This document shows, one piece after another, positions 1 to 11,900 of a stretch of DNA of 64,000 nt. A model generated the notes under the pieces. That model saw only the letters and a program-made list of their open reading frames with translations, did no database searches and had not been told where the DNA came from. Source of the stretch: Nocardia asteroides (GTDB lineage Bacteria; Actinomycetota; Actinomycetes; Mycobacteriales; Mycobacteriaceae); NCBI RefSeq assembly GCF_900637185.1, contig NZ_LR134352.1, positions 6,562,001 to 6,626,000 on the forward strand, read 5' to 3'. A program made the position numbers and the translations under genes. The first letter of the stretch is position 1; the number at the start of each line of letters is the position of its first letter.

Positions 1-61
1 CCGGTCTCCGGCGGCCGGTCGGCCCTGGTCGCCACCACCGTCCCCGGCGTAGCGTGACCGT

Positions 62-904
62 ATGGAGTCGACCACGCAGGTGGTGACCGCGGCCCCCGCG
101 CCGGTGCTGGCGGCCTTCATCGACCGCTATATCGGCTATCGGCTCGCGGGGTTCGAGCCCGGCCTGCACCGGGGTCTGCCCTCGCGGCACATGACCTTCA
201 TCGTCGCCATCGGCCCGACCATCGACGTGGTCGAGCACACCGACCCGCACCAGTCGCCCGGGAGCTACCGCTGCGTGCTGAGCGGTTTGCAGGCGAGCCC
301 GGCGATGATCGCGCACACCGGTTTCCAGGAGGGCATCGCGATCGAGCTGACTCCGCTGGGCAGCCGGGTGCTGTTCGGCATGCCCGCGAGCGAACTGTGG
401 GATGTCTCGATCGAATGCGCCGACGCGAGCGGCCCGCTGGGGGATCAGCTCGCCGATGCCGTGCAGTCCCAACCGGATTGGCCCGGCCGCTTCGCCGCCT
501 GCGATCGGGCGCTGAGCACGGCCGCGCGCACCGGCAGTCTCGCCGGACCCGAACTCACCTGGGCCTGGCGCACTCTCGTCGGCACCGGCGGCACCTGCGA
601 GATCACGCCGCTGGCCGAGCGGATCGGCTGGAGCCGTCAGCACCTGACCCGCAAGTTCACCGCCGAGTTCGGCGCGAGCCCGAAACTGGCCGCGCGGATC
701 ATCCGGTTCGAGCGGGCCCGGCGGATGCTGGCGGCCACCCCGTCCTATGTCTCCATCGCCCAGGTGGCCGCCGCCTGCGGCTATTACGACCAGGCCCACC
801 TGAACCGCGACTTCGCCGAGCTGGCCGGCTGCGCCCCGACCACCTGGCTGGCGGAGGAGATTCCATCCGTCCAAGACCCGGACGCCCCGGCGGCGGGAGG
901 CTGA
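62..904 (+). CDS. AraC family transcriptional regulator
   Basis: The 280-residue product ends in a two-helix-turn-helix AraC/XylS DNA-binding domain (about residues 178-265). The first recognition helix region reads ERIGWSRQHLTRKF, and the second is in the segment AACGYYDQAHLNRDF. The N-terminal half (about 1-165) is a small-ligand or regulatory domain of the kind found in AraC proteins that control nearby enzymes. The ATG at 62 is preceded by TAGCGT at 50-55 with six bases between and no Shine-Dalgarno sequence, which suggests a leaderless transcript. The VOC gene starts 4 bases after the stop, so the two are probably co-transcribed and the regulator may control it. The ligand is unknown. 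Confidence 0.9.
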   Translation: MESTTQVVTAAPAPVLAAFIDRYIGYRLAGFEPGLHRGLPSRHMTFIVAIGPTIDVVEHTDPHQSPGSYRCVLSGLQASPAMIAHTGFQEGIAIELTPLGSRVLFGMPASELWDVSIECADASGPLGDQLADAVQSQPDWPGRFAACDRALSTAARTGSLAGPELTWAWRTLVGTGGTCEITPLAERIGWSRQHLTRKFTAEFGASPKLAARIIRFERARRMLAATPSYVSIAQVAAACGYYDQAHLNRDFAELAGCAPTTWLAEEIPSVQDPDAPAAGG

Positions 905-908
905 GACC

Positions 909-1319
909 ATGACTACTTCGACCAATACCCAGACCGCGGTCTGGCCGTGCCTCGCCTTCGACGACGCGCGCGCCCAGATCGAATTCCTCACCACCGCCTT
1001 CGGTTTCGAAGAGGTGGCCGTCTACGCCAGGGAGGACGACGCCTCGGTCGTCGAACACGGCGAACTGCGCTGGCCCGCGGGCGGCGGGATCATGTTCGGT
1101 TCCACCGGACGCGACGACAGCCCCTTCGGCACCCGCCCGGCCGGCGTCGCCTCCCTGTACCTGGTCACCGACCAGCCCGACGCCCTGCACGCGCGCGCCA
1201 TCGCGGCGGGCGCGCGCCTGATCCGCGACCTGCGCGACGAGGACTACGGCTCGCGCGGGTTCTCCGTCGCCGATCCCGAAGGCAACCTCTGGAGCTTCGG
1301 CACCTACCGCGGCGAATGA
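909..1319 (+). CDS. VOC family (glyoxalase/bleomycin-resistance fold) protein
   Basis: The 136-residue single-domain protein has the vicinal-oxygen-chelate layout. It opens with an N-terminal beta-alpha-beta segment (PCLAFDDARAQIEFLTTAFGF) typical of the family and closes with a strand containing FSVADPEGNLWSFGTYRGE, where the conserved DPEGN...W signature and final Glu lie. Such proteins bind or modify small molecules (antibiotics, methylglyoxal adducts, aromatics). Many members of this subfamily are annotated as glyoxalase, but the sequence does not define a substrate. It lies 4 bases downstream of the AraC regulator gene and is probably in the same transcript. Confidence 0.85.
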   Translation: MTTSTNTQTAVWPCLAFDDARAQIEFLTTAFGFEEVAVYAREDDASVVEHGELRWPAGGGIMFGSTGRDDSPFGTRPAGVASLYLVTDQPDALHARAIAAGARLIRDLRDEDYGSRGFSVADPEGNLWSFGTYRGE

Positions 1320-1443
1320 CCCGCTGAACAAAATTTCATCTTGGCGGCGACGGTGGGTGAACCTCTCCGACGCGCTGGGCCCATCGGCTACGTTTCCTAT
1401 GTTTCACCCGAGGCTCTGCGCGTTATACCAGGGAGTTGAGTCA

Positions 1444-3692
<2,249 letters not shown>

Positions 3693-3696
<4 letters not shown>

Positions 3697-3947
3697 GCGC
3701 GTCGCGGGACGGGAGCGACCGGTCCACCGGATCGGCCGCCCCCGCCCGTGCGCTGCTGACGCGGCTGTGGGCGGGCGTGCGCGGGGTCGCCCGGTGGTAC
3801 AGCGCGATCAACGGCGGCCAGGACTACCAGCGCTATGTCGCCCATCTCCAGCGCGCGCATCCCGGCTGCCCGGTCCCCAGCGAGCGCCAGTACTGGCGTG
3901 ACCGCTACGCCGAGGCGGAGCGGAATCCGACCACGCGCTGCTGCTGA
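3693..3947 (+). CDS. YbdD/YjiX family small protein
   Basis: The 84-residue protein starts at a GTG that overlaps the cstA stop (GTGA), which implies translational coupling. It carries the YbdD/YjiX core: a WYSAINGGQDYQRYVAHLQ segment, a YWRDRYAEAE segment, and the C-terminal Arg-Cys-Cys end seen in many members. In enterobacteria the YbdD/YjiX peptides are encoded directly after cstA/btsT and are needed for, or modulate, transport by that carrier. The position here supports the same role. The N-terminal 20 residues are poorly conserved low-complexity sequence. Confidence 0.88.
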
Positions 3948-4060
3948 ACGCGATGCCGACCGGGCGTCGCCGGAGGGGCCGGACAACCGCAGGACAGCAC
4001 CGGGGATAAGTGGCCGATTTCCGCTAGCAGCTCGTCGGTGATGCGGGCATTGTGGAAGCC

Positions 4061-5518
4061 GTGACGATCACGGCATTGGACTTCGAACGCTGCTACCGCG
4101 CGGTGTCGACCCGGGACTCCCGCTTCGACGGGCAGTTCTTCACCGCGGTGCGCACCACCGGCATCTACTGCAGGCCGTCGTGCCCGGCGATCACGCCCAA
4201 ACGTGTCAACGTCTCGTTCTTACCCACGGCCGCGGCGGCCCAGCAGGCGGGATATCGCGCCTGCCGCCGGTGCCTGCCCGACGCCGCGCCCGGATCACCG
4301 CTGTGGAACGTGCGGGCGGATCTGGCCGCGCGGGCCATGCGGCTGATCGGTGACGGCGTCATCGAACGCGGCGGCGTCCCGGCGCTGGCGGCTACCCTCG
4401 GCTACTCGCAACGTCAGCTCACCCGCGTCCTCACCACCGAACTCGGCGCGGGACCGCTGGCCCTGGCCAGGGCCCATCGCGCGCACACCGCGCGGCTGCT
4501 CATCCAGACCACCGAGATGCCGATGTCCGACATCGCCTTCGCGGCCGGGTTCGCCAGCATCCGCCAGTTCAACGACACCGTGCGCGAGGTGTTCGCGGTG
4601 AGCCCGACGACCATGCGCACCGAATCGCGACGCTCACCCCGCTCCGACGTGGTCGCCCCCGCCACCCCGGGCCTGCTCACCCTGCGGCTGCCGTATCGCG
4701 AGCCGCTCGACACCGGCTGGCTGGCCTGGTTCCTGTCCGCGCACACCGTGCCGGGCATGGAGACCTGGGAGGACGGCGTCTACACGCGCAGTCTGCGCAC
4801 CCCGCACGGGCACGCCACCATCCGGCTGTCGTTCCAGCCGGGGCACGTGCGGGCCGAACTCGCGCTGCGGGACATGCGCGATCTCGCGCCGACGGTGGCC
4901 CGGGTGCGGCACCTGCTCGACCTGGACGCCGACCCGCAGGGCATCGACGACGCGCTGGGCATCGACGGCACCGCCTTCACCCCGGGCATTCGCGTGCCCG
5001 GCTGCCTCGACGGCCCGGAGTTGTTGCTGCGCACCATGATCGGTCAGCAGATCTCGGTGCAGGCCGCCGCCACGCACACCGCGCGCCTGGTGACAGCGCT
5101 CGGCGAACCGATCGAGGGCGCCGTCCCCCGGCTGTTCCCCACCCCGGCGGCGGTGGCCGAGCGCGGCGCCGACATCCTCACCGGGCCCACCCGCCGGATC
5201 GCCGCCGTGGTCGCCGCGGCGCGGGCGATCGCCGACGGCGAGCTGGCCCTGCACCCCGGCCGCACCGCCGCCGAACTGCGCCGCGACCTGCTGGCGCTGG
5301 CCGGCGTCGGGCCGTGGACGGCCGACTACGTCACCATGCGCCTGCTCGCCGACCCCGACATCCTGCTCGGCACCGACCTGGTGGTCCGCCAGGGCGCCGT
5401 GCTGGCCCGTATCGATCTCGACAACACCACCCGCTGGGCGCCGTGGCGCTCCTACCTGTCCATGCACCTGTGGAAGACGGCCCTCGCGCACCGCGGCGCC
5501 GTCCTCGTCCACGCCTGA
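4061..5518 (+). CDS. alkA: Ada methyl-acceptor/AraC domain fused to AlkA 3-methyladenine DNA glycosylase
   Basis: This three-part DNA alkylation repair protein has about 485 residues. The N-terminal Ada metal-binding domain has all four zinc cysteines (YCRPSC and ACRRC, about residues 37, 41, 68, 71), so the methylphosphotriester acceptor cysteine is present. An AraC-type helix-turn-helix follows (about 85-175). The C-terminal AlkA glycosylase (about 200-485) has an HhH-GPD hairpin (LAGVGPWTADY) and the catalytic aspartate region GTDLVV. Mycobacteria encode the same Ada-AlkA fusion next to ogt. I prefer the GTG at 4061 because CATTGT precedes it at leaderless spacing; the in-frame GTG at 4052 is the alternative. 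The methyltransferase gene follows after 23 bases. Confidence 0.9.
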   Translation: MTITALDFERCYRAVSTRDSRFDGQFFTAVRTTGIYCRPSCPAITPKRVNVSFLPTAAAAQQAGYRACRRCLPDAAPGSPLWNVRADLAARAMRLIGDGVIERGGVPALAATLGYSQRQLTRVLTTELGAGPLALARAHRAHTARLLIQTTEMPMSDIAFAAGFASIRQFNDTVREVFAVSPTTMRTESRRSPRSDVVAPATPGLLTLRLPYREPLDTGWLAWFLSAHTVPGMETWEDGVYTRSLRTPHGHATIRLSFQPGHVRAELALRDMRDLAPTVARVRHLLDLDADPQGIDDALGIDGTAFTPGIRVPGCLDGPELLLRTMIGQQISVQAAATHTARLVTALGEPIEGAVPRLFPTPAAVAERGADILTGPTRRIAAVVAAARAIADGELALHPGRTAAELRRDLLALAGVGPWTADYVTMRLLADPDILLGTDLVVRQGAVLARIDLDNTTRWAPWRSYLSMHLWKTALAHRGAVLVHA

Positions 5519-5541
5519 TCCCCGACCGGAAGCGAAACACC

Positions 5542-6054
5542 ATGTCTGCCACCATCACCCGCCTCGCCGACGTCGCCACCGTGCCCACTCCGATCGGCCC
5601 GTTCACCGTCATCGTCGACGCCGACGGCGCGGTCCTCGGCTCGGGCTGGACCGCCGATCCGGCCGAGCTGACCACAGTCATCCATGTCGCCCTGCGGCCG
5701 AGCGAGCTGCGGCGGCGCGACTCGCTCGGCGAGGTCACCCGCGCGGTGACCGACTACCACGCCGGCGACCTGACCGCGATCGACGCGATCCCCGTCCACC
5801 AGCGTTCCGGCGAATTCCTCAGCCACGCCTGGGACGTCCTGCGCAAGGTCCCCGCGGGCGAACCGGTGACCTACACCGAGTTCGCCGGCCTGTCCGGCAG
5901 GCCCGCCGCGACCCGCGCCGCCGCCAACGCGTGCGCGCGCAATGCCGCGGCGCTGTTCGTACCGTGTCACCGGGTGCTGCGGATCGGCGGGCAGCTCGGC
6001 GGGTTCCGGTGGGGTCTCGACGCCAAGCGCTGGTTGCTCGCGCACGAGGCGTAG
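5542..6054 (+). CDS. ogt: Methylated-DNA--protein-cysteine S-methyltransferase
   Basis: The 170-residue suicide repair enzyme transfers O6-methyl groups from guanine to its own cysteine. The active-site motif is intact (FVPCHRVLRIGG, cysteine near residue 142). The helix-turn-helix region KVPAGEPVTYTEFAGLSG and the following RAAANACARN segment also match the family. It lies directly downstream of the Ada-AlkA fusion gene, so an alkylation-inducible two-gene operon is likely, with the Ada domain as the sensor. The ATG at 5542 opens the family-typical sequence; the same frame is open further upstream, but only inside alkA. Confidence 0.93.
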   Translation: MSATITRLADVATVPTPIGPFTVIVDADGAVLGSGWTADPAELTTVIHVALRPSELRRRDSLGEVTRAVTDYHAGDLTAIDAIPVHQRSGEFLSHAWDVLRKVPAGEPVTYTEFAGLSGRPAATRAAANACARNAAALFVPCHRVLRIGGQLGGFRWGLDAKRWLLAHEA

Positions 6055-6141
6055 TGGACCGTCCCTCCACCGCGCCGGACGAGGCCAGTTTCTCGTGAGT
6101 GGATCTTTTGCGAGGTCCAGTCGGGCGGGATCCTGAAACGC

Positions 6142-6762
6142 ATGCTCACTCGTCGCCTGGTCGCGCTCTACACCGGTCTGTGGTTGTACGGGACGTCGAT
6201 GGCGGTGATGATCCGGGCCGGGCTCGGGCTCGACCCGTGGGACGTCTTCCATCAGGGCGTCGCCGCGCACTTGCCGCTGAGTTTCGGCGCGGTGACGGCG
6301 CTGACCGGCGTCGCCGTGCTGCTGGCCTGGATCCCGCTGCGGCAGCGGCCCGGGCTCGGCACGGTCAGCAATGTGGTGGTGATCGCGATCGCGGTCGACG
6401 CCGGGCTCTGGCTGATCCCGGCCGTCGACGGGCTCTGGCTGCGGGTGACGGCGATGCTGGTCGCGGTGGTCGTGAACGCCGCGGCCACCGTCCTCTACAT
6501 CGGCGCCGGGATGGGTCCAGGCCCCCGCGATGGACTGATGACTGGACTGGTCGCACGAACCGGCTGGCCGGTCTGGTCGGTCCGCACCGGGATCGAGGCC
6601 ACGGTGCTCACCACCGGCTGGCTGCTCGGCGGCAGCGTCGGTATCGGCACCCTGGTCTACGCCTTCGGCATCGGCCCGCTCATCCAGCTGATGATCCCCT
6701 ACGTCGACGGGTGGCTGCCCGGGTTCGCCGCGCGGCCGCAGCCGCAGCCGGTCGCGGCCTGA
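6142..6762 (+). CDS. YczE/YyaS/YitT-type integral membrane protein
   Basis: The 206-residue protein is predominantly hydrophobic, with about five or six membrane spans. It opens MLTRRLVALYTGLWLYGTSM and has the conserved segments AGLGLDPWDVFHQG (about 32-45) and MGPGPRDGLMTGL (about 127-139), which recur in the YczE/YyaS family of bacterial membrane proteins. The two Gly/Pro/Asp-rich loops look like an internal duplication. The biochemical role of the family is not established. Its stop lies one base from the stop of the convergent tetR gene, and I see no hairpin terminator there. Confidence 0.8.
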   Translation: MLTRRLVALYTGLWLYGTSMAVMIRAGLGLDPWDVFHQGVAAHLPLSFGAVTALTGVAVLLAWIPLRQRPGLGTVSNVVVIAIAVDAGLWLIPAVDGLWLRVTAMLVAVVVNAAATVLYIGAGMGPGPRDGLMTGLVARTGWPVWSVRTGIEATVLTTGWLLGGSVGIGTLVYAFGIGPLIQLMIPYVDGWLPGFAARPQPQPVAA

Positions 6763-6763
6763 A

Positions 6764-7390
6764 TCAGCGCCCGAGCAGCTCTCGGGTCAGCGCGTCCGCG
6801 ACCCAATCCTGCCATTCCCGAGCCGACCACCCCCGCTCGCCGACCAGGAGCCGGTAGGTCTCGGGCGCGGTGAGCGCGAGCGCGATATCGGCGCCGCGAT
6901 CGACCGAAACCCCTTTTCGCAAGGGCGTTTTCGCTGCCAGCTCGGTGACCAGCCGCTGCTGCACCGTCCACCGCTGGGCGAGATTGGTCTGCCAGATCTC
7001 GGCCAGTTCGGGATCGGTGGCCGCCGCCGAACGGACAACTTCGAGGAGCGCGGCCACCCGCGCGTGGATCCCGGCCGCTGCGGCCACCTGGAGCCGGATC
7101 TGTTCGGCGGGCGGCGCGGCGACGGCTTCGGCGAACCACGGCCGGTCCATCGTCGCGACCGGTTCGGCGTCGCCGGCGATCTCGGTGTCGAGCACCTCGA
7201 GCAGGATCGCGCGTTTGGTCGCGAAGGTGAAATACAACGTCTGCACGGCCATGCCCGCTTGTTCGGCAATGGCTTTCATCGTGGTCGCCGCGTAGCCGCG
7301 TTCGACGAACAGCTCCTTGGCCGCGGCGAGCATGCGGGCGCGATTGGCGATGGTCTTGGCCGCGCGAACCCCGGCGGTGCGTTCCGTCAT
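6764..7390 (-). CDS. TetR family transcriptional regulator (of the adjacent MFS efflux gene)
   Basis: The 208-residue protein has a canonical N-terminal TetR helix-turn-helix (about residues 15-62, including GYAATTMKAIAEQAGMAVQT and LYFTFATKRAILLEVL) and a variable all-helical ligand domain. It is transcribed divergently from the MFS gene at 7468. The 77-bp intergenic space holds an 11-bp-arm inverted repeat at 7432-7458, the most likely operator. The arrangement is the classical local repressor-pump pair, in which binding of an exported drug would relieve repression. The inducer is unknown. Confidence 0.92.
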   Translation of the reverse strand: MTERTAGVRAAKTIANRARMLAAAKELFVERGYAATTMKAIAEQAGMAVQTLYFTFATKRAILLEVLDTEIAGDAEPVATMDRPWFAEAVAAPPAEQIRLQVAAAAGIHARVAALLEVVRSAAATDPELAEIWQTNLAQRWTVQQRLVTELAAKTPLRKGVSVDRGADIALALTAPETYRLLVGERGWSAREWQDWVADALTRELLGR

Positions 7391-7431
7391 GCCGCAGATC
7401 CTACTTGACTAGAGCGGAACTACAGTGACAT

Positions 7432-7458
7432 TCTCGCTAGAGTACTGCTCTAGCGAGA
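7432..7458. promoter_or_regulatory. Inverted repeat, probable TetR operator for the MFS efflux gene
   Basis: Two perfect 11-base arms (left TCTCGCTAGAG, right CTCTAGCGAGA) flank a 5-base centre. The element lies 10 bases upstream of the MFS start codon and between the divergent tetR and MFS genes. A related half-site (CTAGAGCGG) lies at about 7409-7417. Position and symmetry fit a TetR-family operator; binding itself is inference. Confidence 0.7.
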
Positions 7459-7467
7459 GGCCGCGTC

Positions 7468-8985
7468 ATGTCCGGTTCCCTGTCCTCACCCCGCGAGCGG
7501 GTGATCCTGTTGCTCATCACCGCCGTCGAGCTGGTCGTCTTCCTCGACACCACCGTGCTCAACGTGGCGCTGCCGACCATCGGCGCCGAGCTCGGCCTGA
7601 CCGAATCCGGCCTGGGCTGGGTGACCAACGCCTACCTGCTGGCCTTCGGCGGCTGCCTGCTCCTCGGCGGCCGCACCACCGATCTGCTGGGCGCGCGGCG
7701 AATGTTCGCGACCGGCCTCGCGGTGTTCACCGTGGCCTCGGCGCTGGCCGGGCTGGCGCCGTCGGCGGCGGTGCTCATCGCCGCCCGCGCTGCCCAGGGT
7801 GTCGGCGCCGCGCTGCTCATCCCGGCCCAGCTCGCGCTGCTCACCGCGGTCTTCACCACACCGGCGGCCCGCAACCGGGCGTTCGGGGTGTGGAGCGCCA
7901 TGGGCGCGGCGGGTGCCGCGCTCGGCACGGCGCTCGGCGGGCCGCTCACCGACCTGTTCGGGTGGCCGTCGATCTTCCTGATCAACGTGCCGGTCGGGCT
8001 GCTCGCGCTGGCCGAAATCCGGTTGCTGCCCAGCGACACCCAGCGCGCGGGTGCGGCGCTGCGACTGCTGGACCTGCCCGGCGCCGTGACCGGGACTTCG
8101 TCGCTGCTGCTGCTCGGTTACGGCATCGGCGCGCTCGGCACTCCGGATCAGAGCGCGCGTGCGGGCGCGGTGCTCGGCGCGGGTGGATTCCTGTTGGCGG
8201 TGTTCCTGCTGATCCAGGTGCGCTCGCCGCATCCGCTGCTGCCGCTGTCGATGTTCGGAGTGCGGCAGGTGAGCGGTTCGGCGCTGGTGAACTTCCTGGT
8301 AGGAGCCGCGCACGTGCCGGTGTTCGCGCTGCTCGCGCTGTACCTGCAACACACCCAGCACTACAGCCCCACGCTGTCCGGGCTGGCGGTGCTGCCGGTC
8401 GCGGTGGTGAACATCGTCGTCTCACGCACGGCGCTGCCGCCGGCGCTGGACCGGTTCGGCGCCCGCTGGGTGCTCGCCGGCGGACTCGCCCTGCAGGCGC
8501 TGGCCATGGCGCTGTTCGCCCGATTGCCCGAGCACGCGAGCTATGCGGTCGACGTGCTGCCGGGGGCGATCCTGCTCGGCATCGGCCTGCCCGCGGCGTT
8601 CGTGGGAGTCACCCAGCCCGCTGTCACCGCGGTCGGGCCGCGAGCGGCGGGAACCGCGGCGGGGATCGTGAACACCGCGGGCCGGATCGGTTCCGGCATC
8701 GGCGTCACCGCGCTGTTGTTGCTGGCGCAGAAGGTGACCGAATCATCTCCGGCCGCGCCGGAGTCCGCGTACCGCACCGGCCTGGCCATGGCCTTCCTGG
8801 CCGCCGCGGGGATGGCGGCGGTGGGTGCGCTGCTCGCTGTCGCGCTGCTGCGTCCCGGCTCAGGCGACGTTGACCTCGAGGACCGAGCCGGAGCGGCCGC
8901 GGATGACGTGCAGCCTGCTCGGGATCCGCTGCCGCATCTCGTCGACGTGGCTGACGACGCCGACGACGCGACCGCCCGCGCGTAG
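7468..8985 (+). CDS. MFS drug efflux transporter (DHA2/EmrB-QacA type)
   Basis: The 505-residue protein has about 14 hydrophobic segments. It carries the DHA2 motif C region (VVFLDTTVLNVALPTIGAEL, about 22-41) and motif A-like GGRTTDLLGARR in the first cytoplasmic loop. These proton-coupled pumps export dyes, antibiotics and disinfectants, and the divergent TetR gene supports a drug-responsive role. GAGAGG precedes the ATG. The last 40 residues are acidic and hydrophilic, and they are encoded on the reverse strand of the sbcC 3' end. The two genes converge and overlap by 126 bases, so the natural stop may have been lost and the tail acquired by read-through. Confidence 0.9.
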   Translation: MSGSLSSPRERVILLLITAVELVVFLDTTVLNVALPTIGAELGLTESGLGWVTNAYLLAFGGCLLLGGRTTDLLGARRMFATGLAVFTVASALAGLAPSAAVLIAARAAQGVGAALLIPAQLALLTAVFTTPAARNRAFGVWSAMGAAGAALGTALGGPLTDLFGWPSIFLINVPVGLLALAEIRLLPSDTQRAGAALRLLDLPGAVTGTSSLLLLGYGIGALGTPDQSARAGAVLGAGGFLLAVFLLIQVRSPHPLLPLSMFGVRQVSGSALVNFLVGAAHVPVFALLALYLQHTQHYSPTLSGLAVLPVAVVNIVVSRTALPPALDRFGARWVLAGGLALQALAMALFARLPEHASYAVDVLPGAILLGIGLPAAFVGVTQPAVTAVGPRAAGTAAGIVNTAGRIGSGIGVTALLLLAQKVTESSPAAPESAYRTGLAMAFLAAAGMAAVGALLAVALLRPGSGDVDLEDRAGAAADDVQPARDPLPHLVDVADDADDATARA

Positions 8986-11900
8986 TTCGTCGAGGACACC
9001 CATGACCGCGTCGAGGGTGTCGGCGTCGAGACTGCCGAAACCCTCGTCGATGAACAGCGTGTCCAGCACCAGCCCACCCGCTTCGGCGGCGACCACATCG
9101 GCCAGACCGAGTGCGAGCGCCAGTGAGGCCATGAAGGTTTCGCCGCCGGAGAGGGTCTTGGCGGAGCGGACGGCGCCGGTGTAGTCGTCGCGGACATCGA
9201 GTCCGAGCCCGCCCCGCCTGCCCCGCGGACCCGCCTTGTCGGAGTGGACGAATTCGTAACGCCCACCCGACATCCGGCGCAACCGCAGCGACCCCGCCAC
9301 CGCGACCTCCTCGAGCCGCGCGGCGAGCACGTAGGACCGCAACGACATCCGCCGACTGTTCTCCCCACGCCCCGCGACGACTTCCGCCAGCGTGGCCAGC
9401 TCGTCGAAATCGCGCTGCCGGGGCGCGATCCGCTCCACCTCGCCCCACAGCTGCGTCCCCAACTGCTCCAGCTGCGCCACCCGCTCGGCCGCCGCCGACT
9501 GCGCGGACACCGCCGCGGTCAACGCGCCCTGCGCCTCGGCGAACCGCTGCTCGAACGCGGCCAGATCCCCCGGCACCTGTTCGGCCACCGCCCGAATCGC
9601 CGGCTCGGCCAGCACCGCCTCCGCATGCGCCCGAGCCCGATCCGCCGCGGTCAGCTCGGCCTCGATCTCCGCCAGCCGCTGCGCGGTACGCGCCACCGCG
9701 GTGACGACCTTCGCGTAGGCGGTGAGCAGGGCGATGTCGTCGCGGGGAGGCGCCGGTTCCGCCTCGGGCTCCGGCTCGTCCTCGACGGGGTCCTCGTCGA
9801 ACAGATCGAAAAGCGTCGGCATATCGGGTTCGAACCGAACGACACTCGCGGCCCGCCGCTGCGTTTTACCCGCTTCGTGACCCGAGGCCGCGCTAGTGGC
9901 AGCAGGCTCAGCGTCAACGGCGTCAGTCCCGACAATGGCATCCGTCCCGTCGGTAGCGGCAGCGGCAGCAGCGGCGTCGGCGGCACCGGCAGCGACGGCG
10001 TCGGCAGCAGCGGCGTCGGCGTCGGCAGCAGCAGCAGCGTCGGCGGCACCGGCGGCACCACCAGAGCGCGCCGCGCTCCTATCGGCATCGGCGTCGGCAG
10101 CAGTGGCGGTCCCGGCACCGGCAGCGGCAGCGGCGTCGGCAGCAGCGTCGGCACCGGCGGCAGCGGCGTCGGCACCGGCGGCAGCGGCGTCGGCACCGGC
10201 GGCAGCGGCAGCGGCAGCGGCGTCGGCAGCGGCGTCGGCGTCGGCAGCGGCGTCGGCGTCGGCAGCGGCGGCAGCGGCGTCGGCGGCAGCGGCGTCGGCG
10301 GCAGCGGCGTCGGCGGCAGCGGCGGGACCACCAGAGCGCGCGGCGGTCCTATCGGCATCGGCGCCAGTCGCCATAGCGGCCTCGGAACCGACGCCTGCAT
10401 CCGACTCGCCGGCGGCGACATCGGCGGGCACAGCAGTCACGCCGGTGCTCGCGGTGGCAGCAGGGCGCGTGTCGACCGACGTGGCGGCGAGTTCAGGGGT
10501 GACCTGGCCGGTACCGAACTCAGAAGGCGCGTCGGCGGATTCGGCTACAGCATCGACAGTCTCCGCAGCCTCAGCACCGGCGGTAGAACTCGGTGCGACG
10601 GTGCTGCCGGTCGTCTCGGTGGCAGGGCCGGCCGCGACTCCGGTCATGGGCGCGCTGGTCGCGTGTTCGTAGCCTTCGGGGACGAAACCCGCTGTGCGGG
10701 CGAGGGTTTCCACGCGGGTGGCGATTTGGCGGACGGCGTCGCGGGTGGTGGATTCCTCGGTGCGGGACGTGCGGAGGGCGGTGGCCGCGGCGATCAGGGC
10801 CTCGAGGCGGGTGGTGCGGGCTTCGACGGCGTTGTCGGCGCCCGCGGCGGTGCGCAGGCGGAGGGTGAGTTCGTCGAGGCGGGTGCGGGTGGCGGCGATG
10901 GTGGCGGTGACGGTGCCGAGGCGGGCGTCGAGGTCGCGGGACTGCTCGTGCAGCGCGGTCTCCTCGGTGCGCAGGGAGTCGAGGCGGGCGGTCAGGGATG
11001 CGACGCGGTTCGCGTTCTCGGTGGCGTCCTCGACGCGGTGGGTCGCGCTACGGACTGCATCGGCCAGCACGACCGGGTCGGCGTCACCGCCACGCGCCGT
11101 GAGCGCCTCGATCTCGCGTTCGATGACGCCGATGCGCTCGGCGATCCGGTCGCGCACCGCCTCGGCCTGCTGCTCGGCGACGGTGGCGGCGTCCTCGGCG
11201 TCCTTGGACACGGCGTCGTCGGTGGGCTGGGCCGGGTCGGGGTGGTCGGCGGAACCACACACCGCGCACGGCGCGCCGATCGCCAGCGCGCCCGCGAGCT
11301 CGGCGGCCATCCCGGCCAGGCGACGCGTGCGCAGATCGAGCACGCGCTCCCTGGCATCGAGATGGGTACGACGGGCGGCGTCGAACTCGGCCTGCGCGCG
11401 GTCCAGAGCAGGCCGCTGCCTGGCCAATTCCACTGCGGCAGCTGCGGATTCCTGCCACTTGCCGAGCGCGGTGCGCAAGCCGGGCAGCGCCGCGGCGGCA
11501 TCGGTCGCCTCCCGCAGCTGCTCCCCCGCTTCGGCGAGGACGGCGGGCAGCGCGAGGCGACGCTCGCCCAGTTCGGTCGCGCGCTGGGTGAGCCGGATCG
11601 CCTCGGCCTCGTGCGCGGACAGCTCGGCCGTCAGCTGCTGCGCCACCTCGGCATCGGCCCGCACCTCACCGAGCACGCCGAGCAGCGCGTTCCACTGACT
11701 CACCGCGCCGTCGAGATCACCGACCACATCACGCACCGCACCCGGATCGAAGCTTCCGGGGTGATTCTCTCGCGTACTCCCGGCCTTCTCGCCCAGGCGG
11801 CCCGCGTGCCCAGCGCTCCGCCGCTCGGGGCCGTTGTGACCAGTCGCGGGACCAGGTTGTGCCGCAGCGACTTCCGGTCGCTCACTGTCGTCCACGTCGA

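Noticed and set aside
9945..10350. Short regularly spaced repeats that could be mistaken for a CRISPR or VNTR array.
   Set aside because: Units are 3-12 bases and in frame, with no spacer-like unique sequence and no cas genes. They are coding low-complexity sequence.
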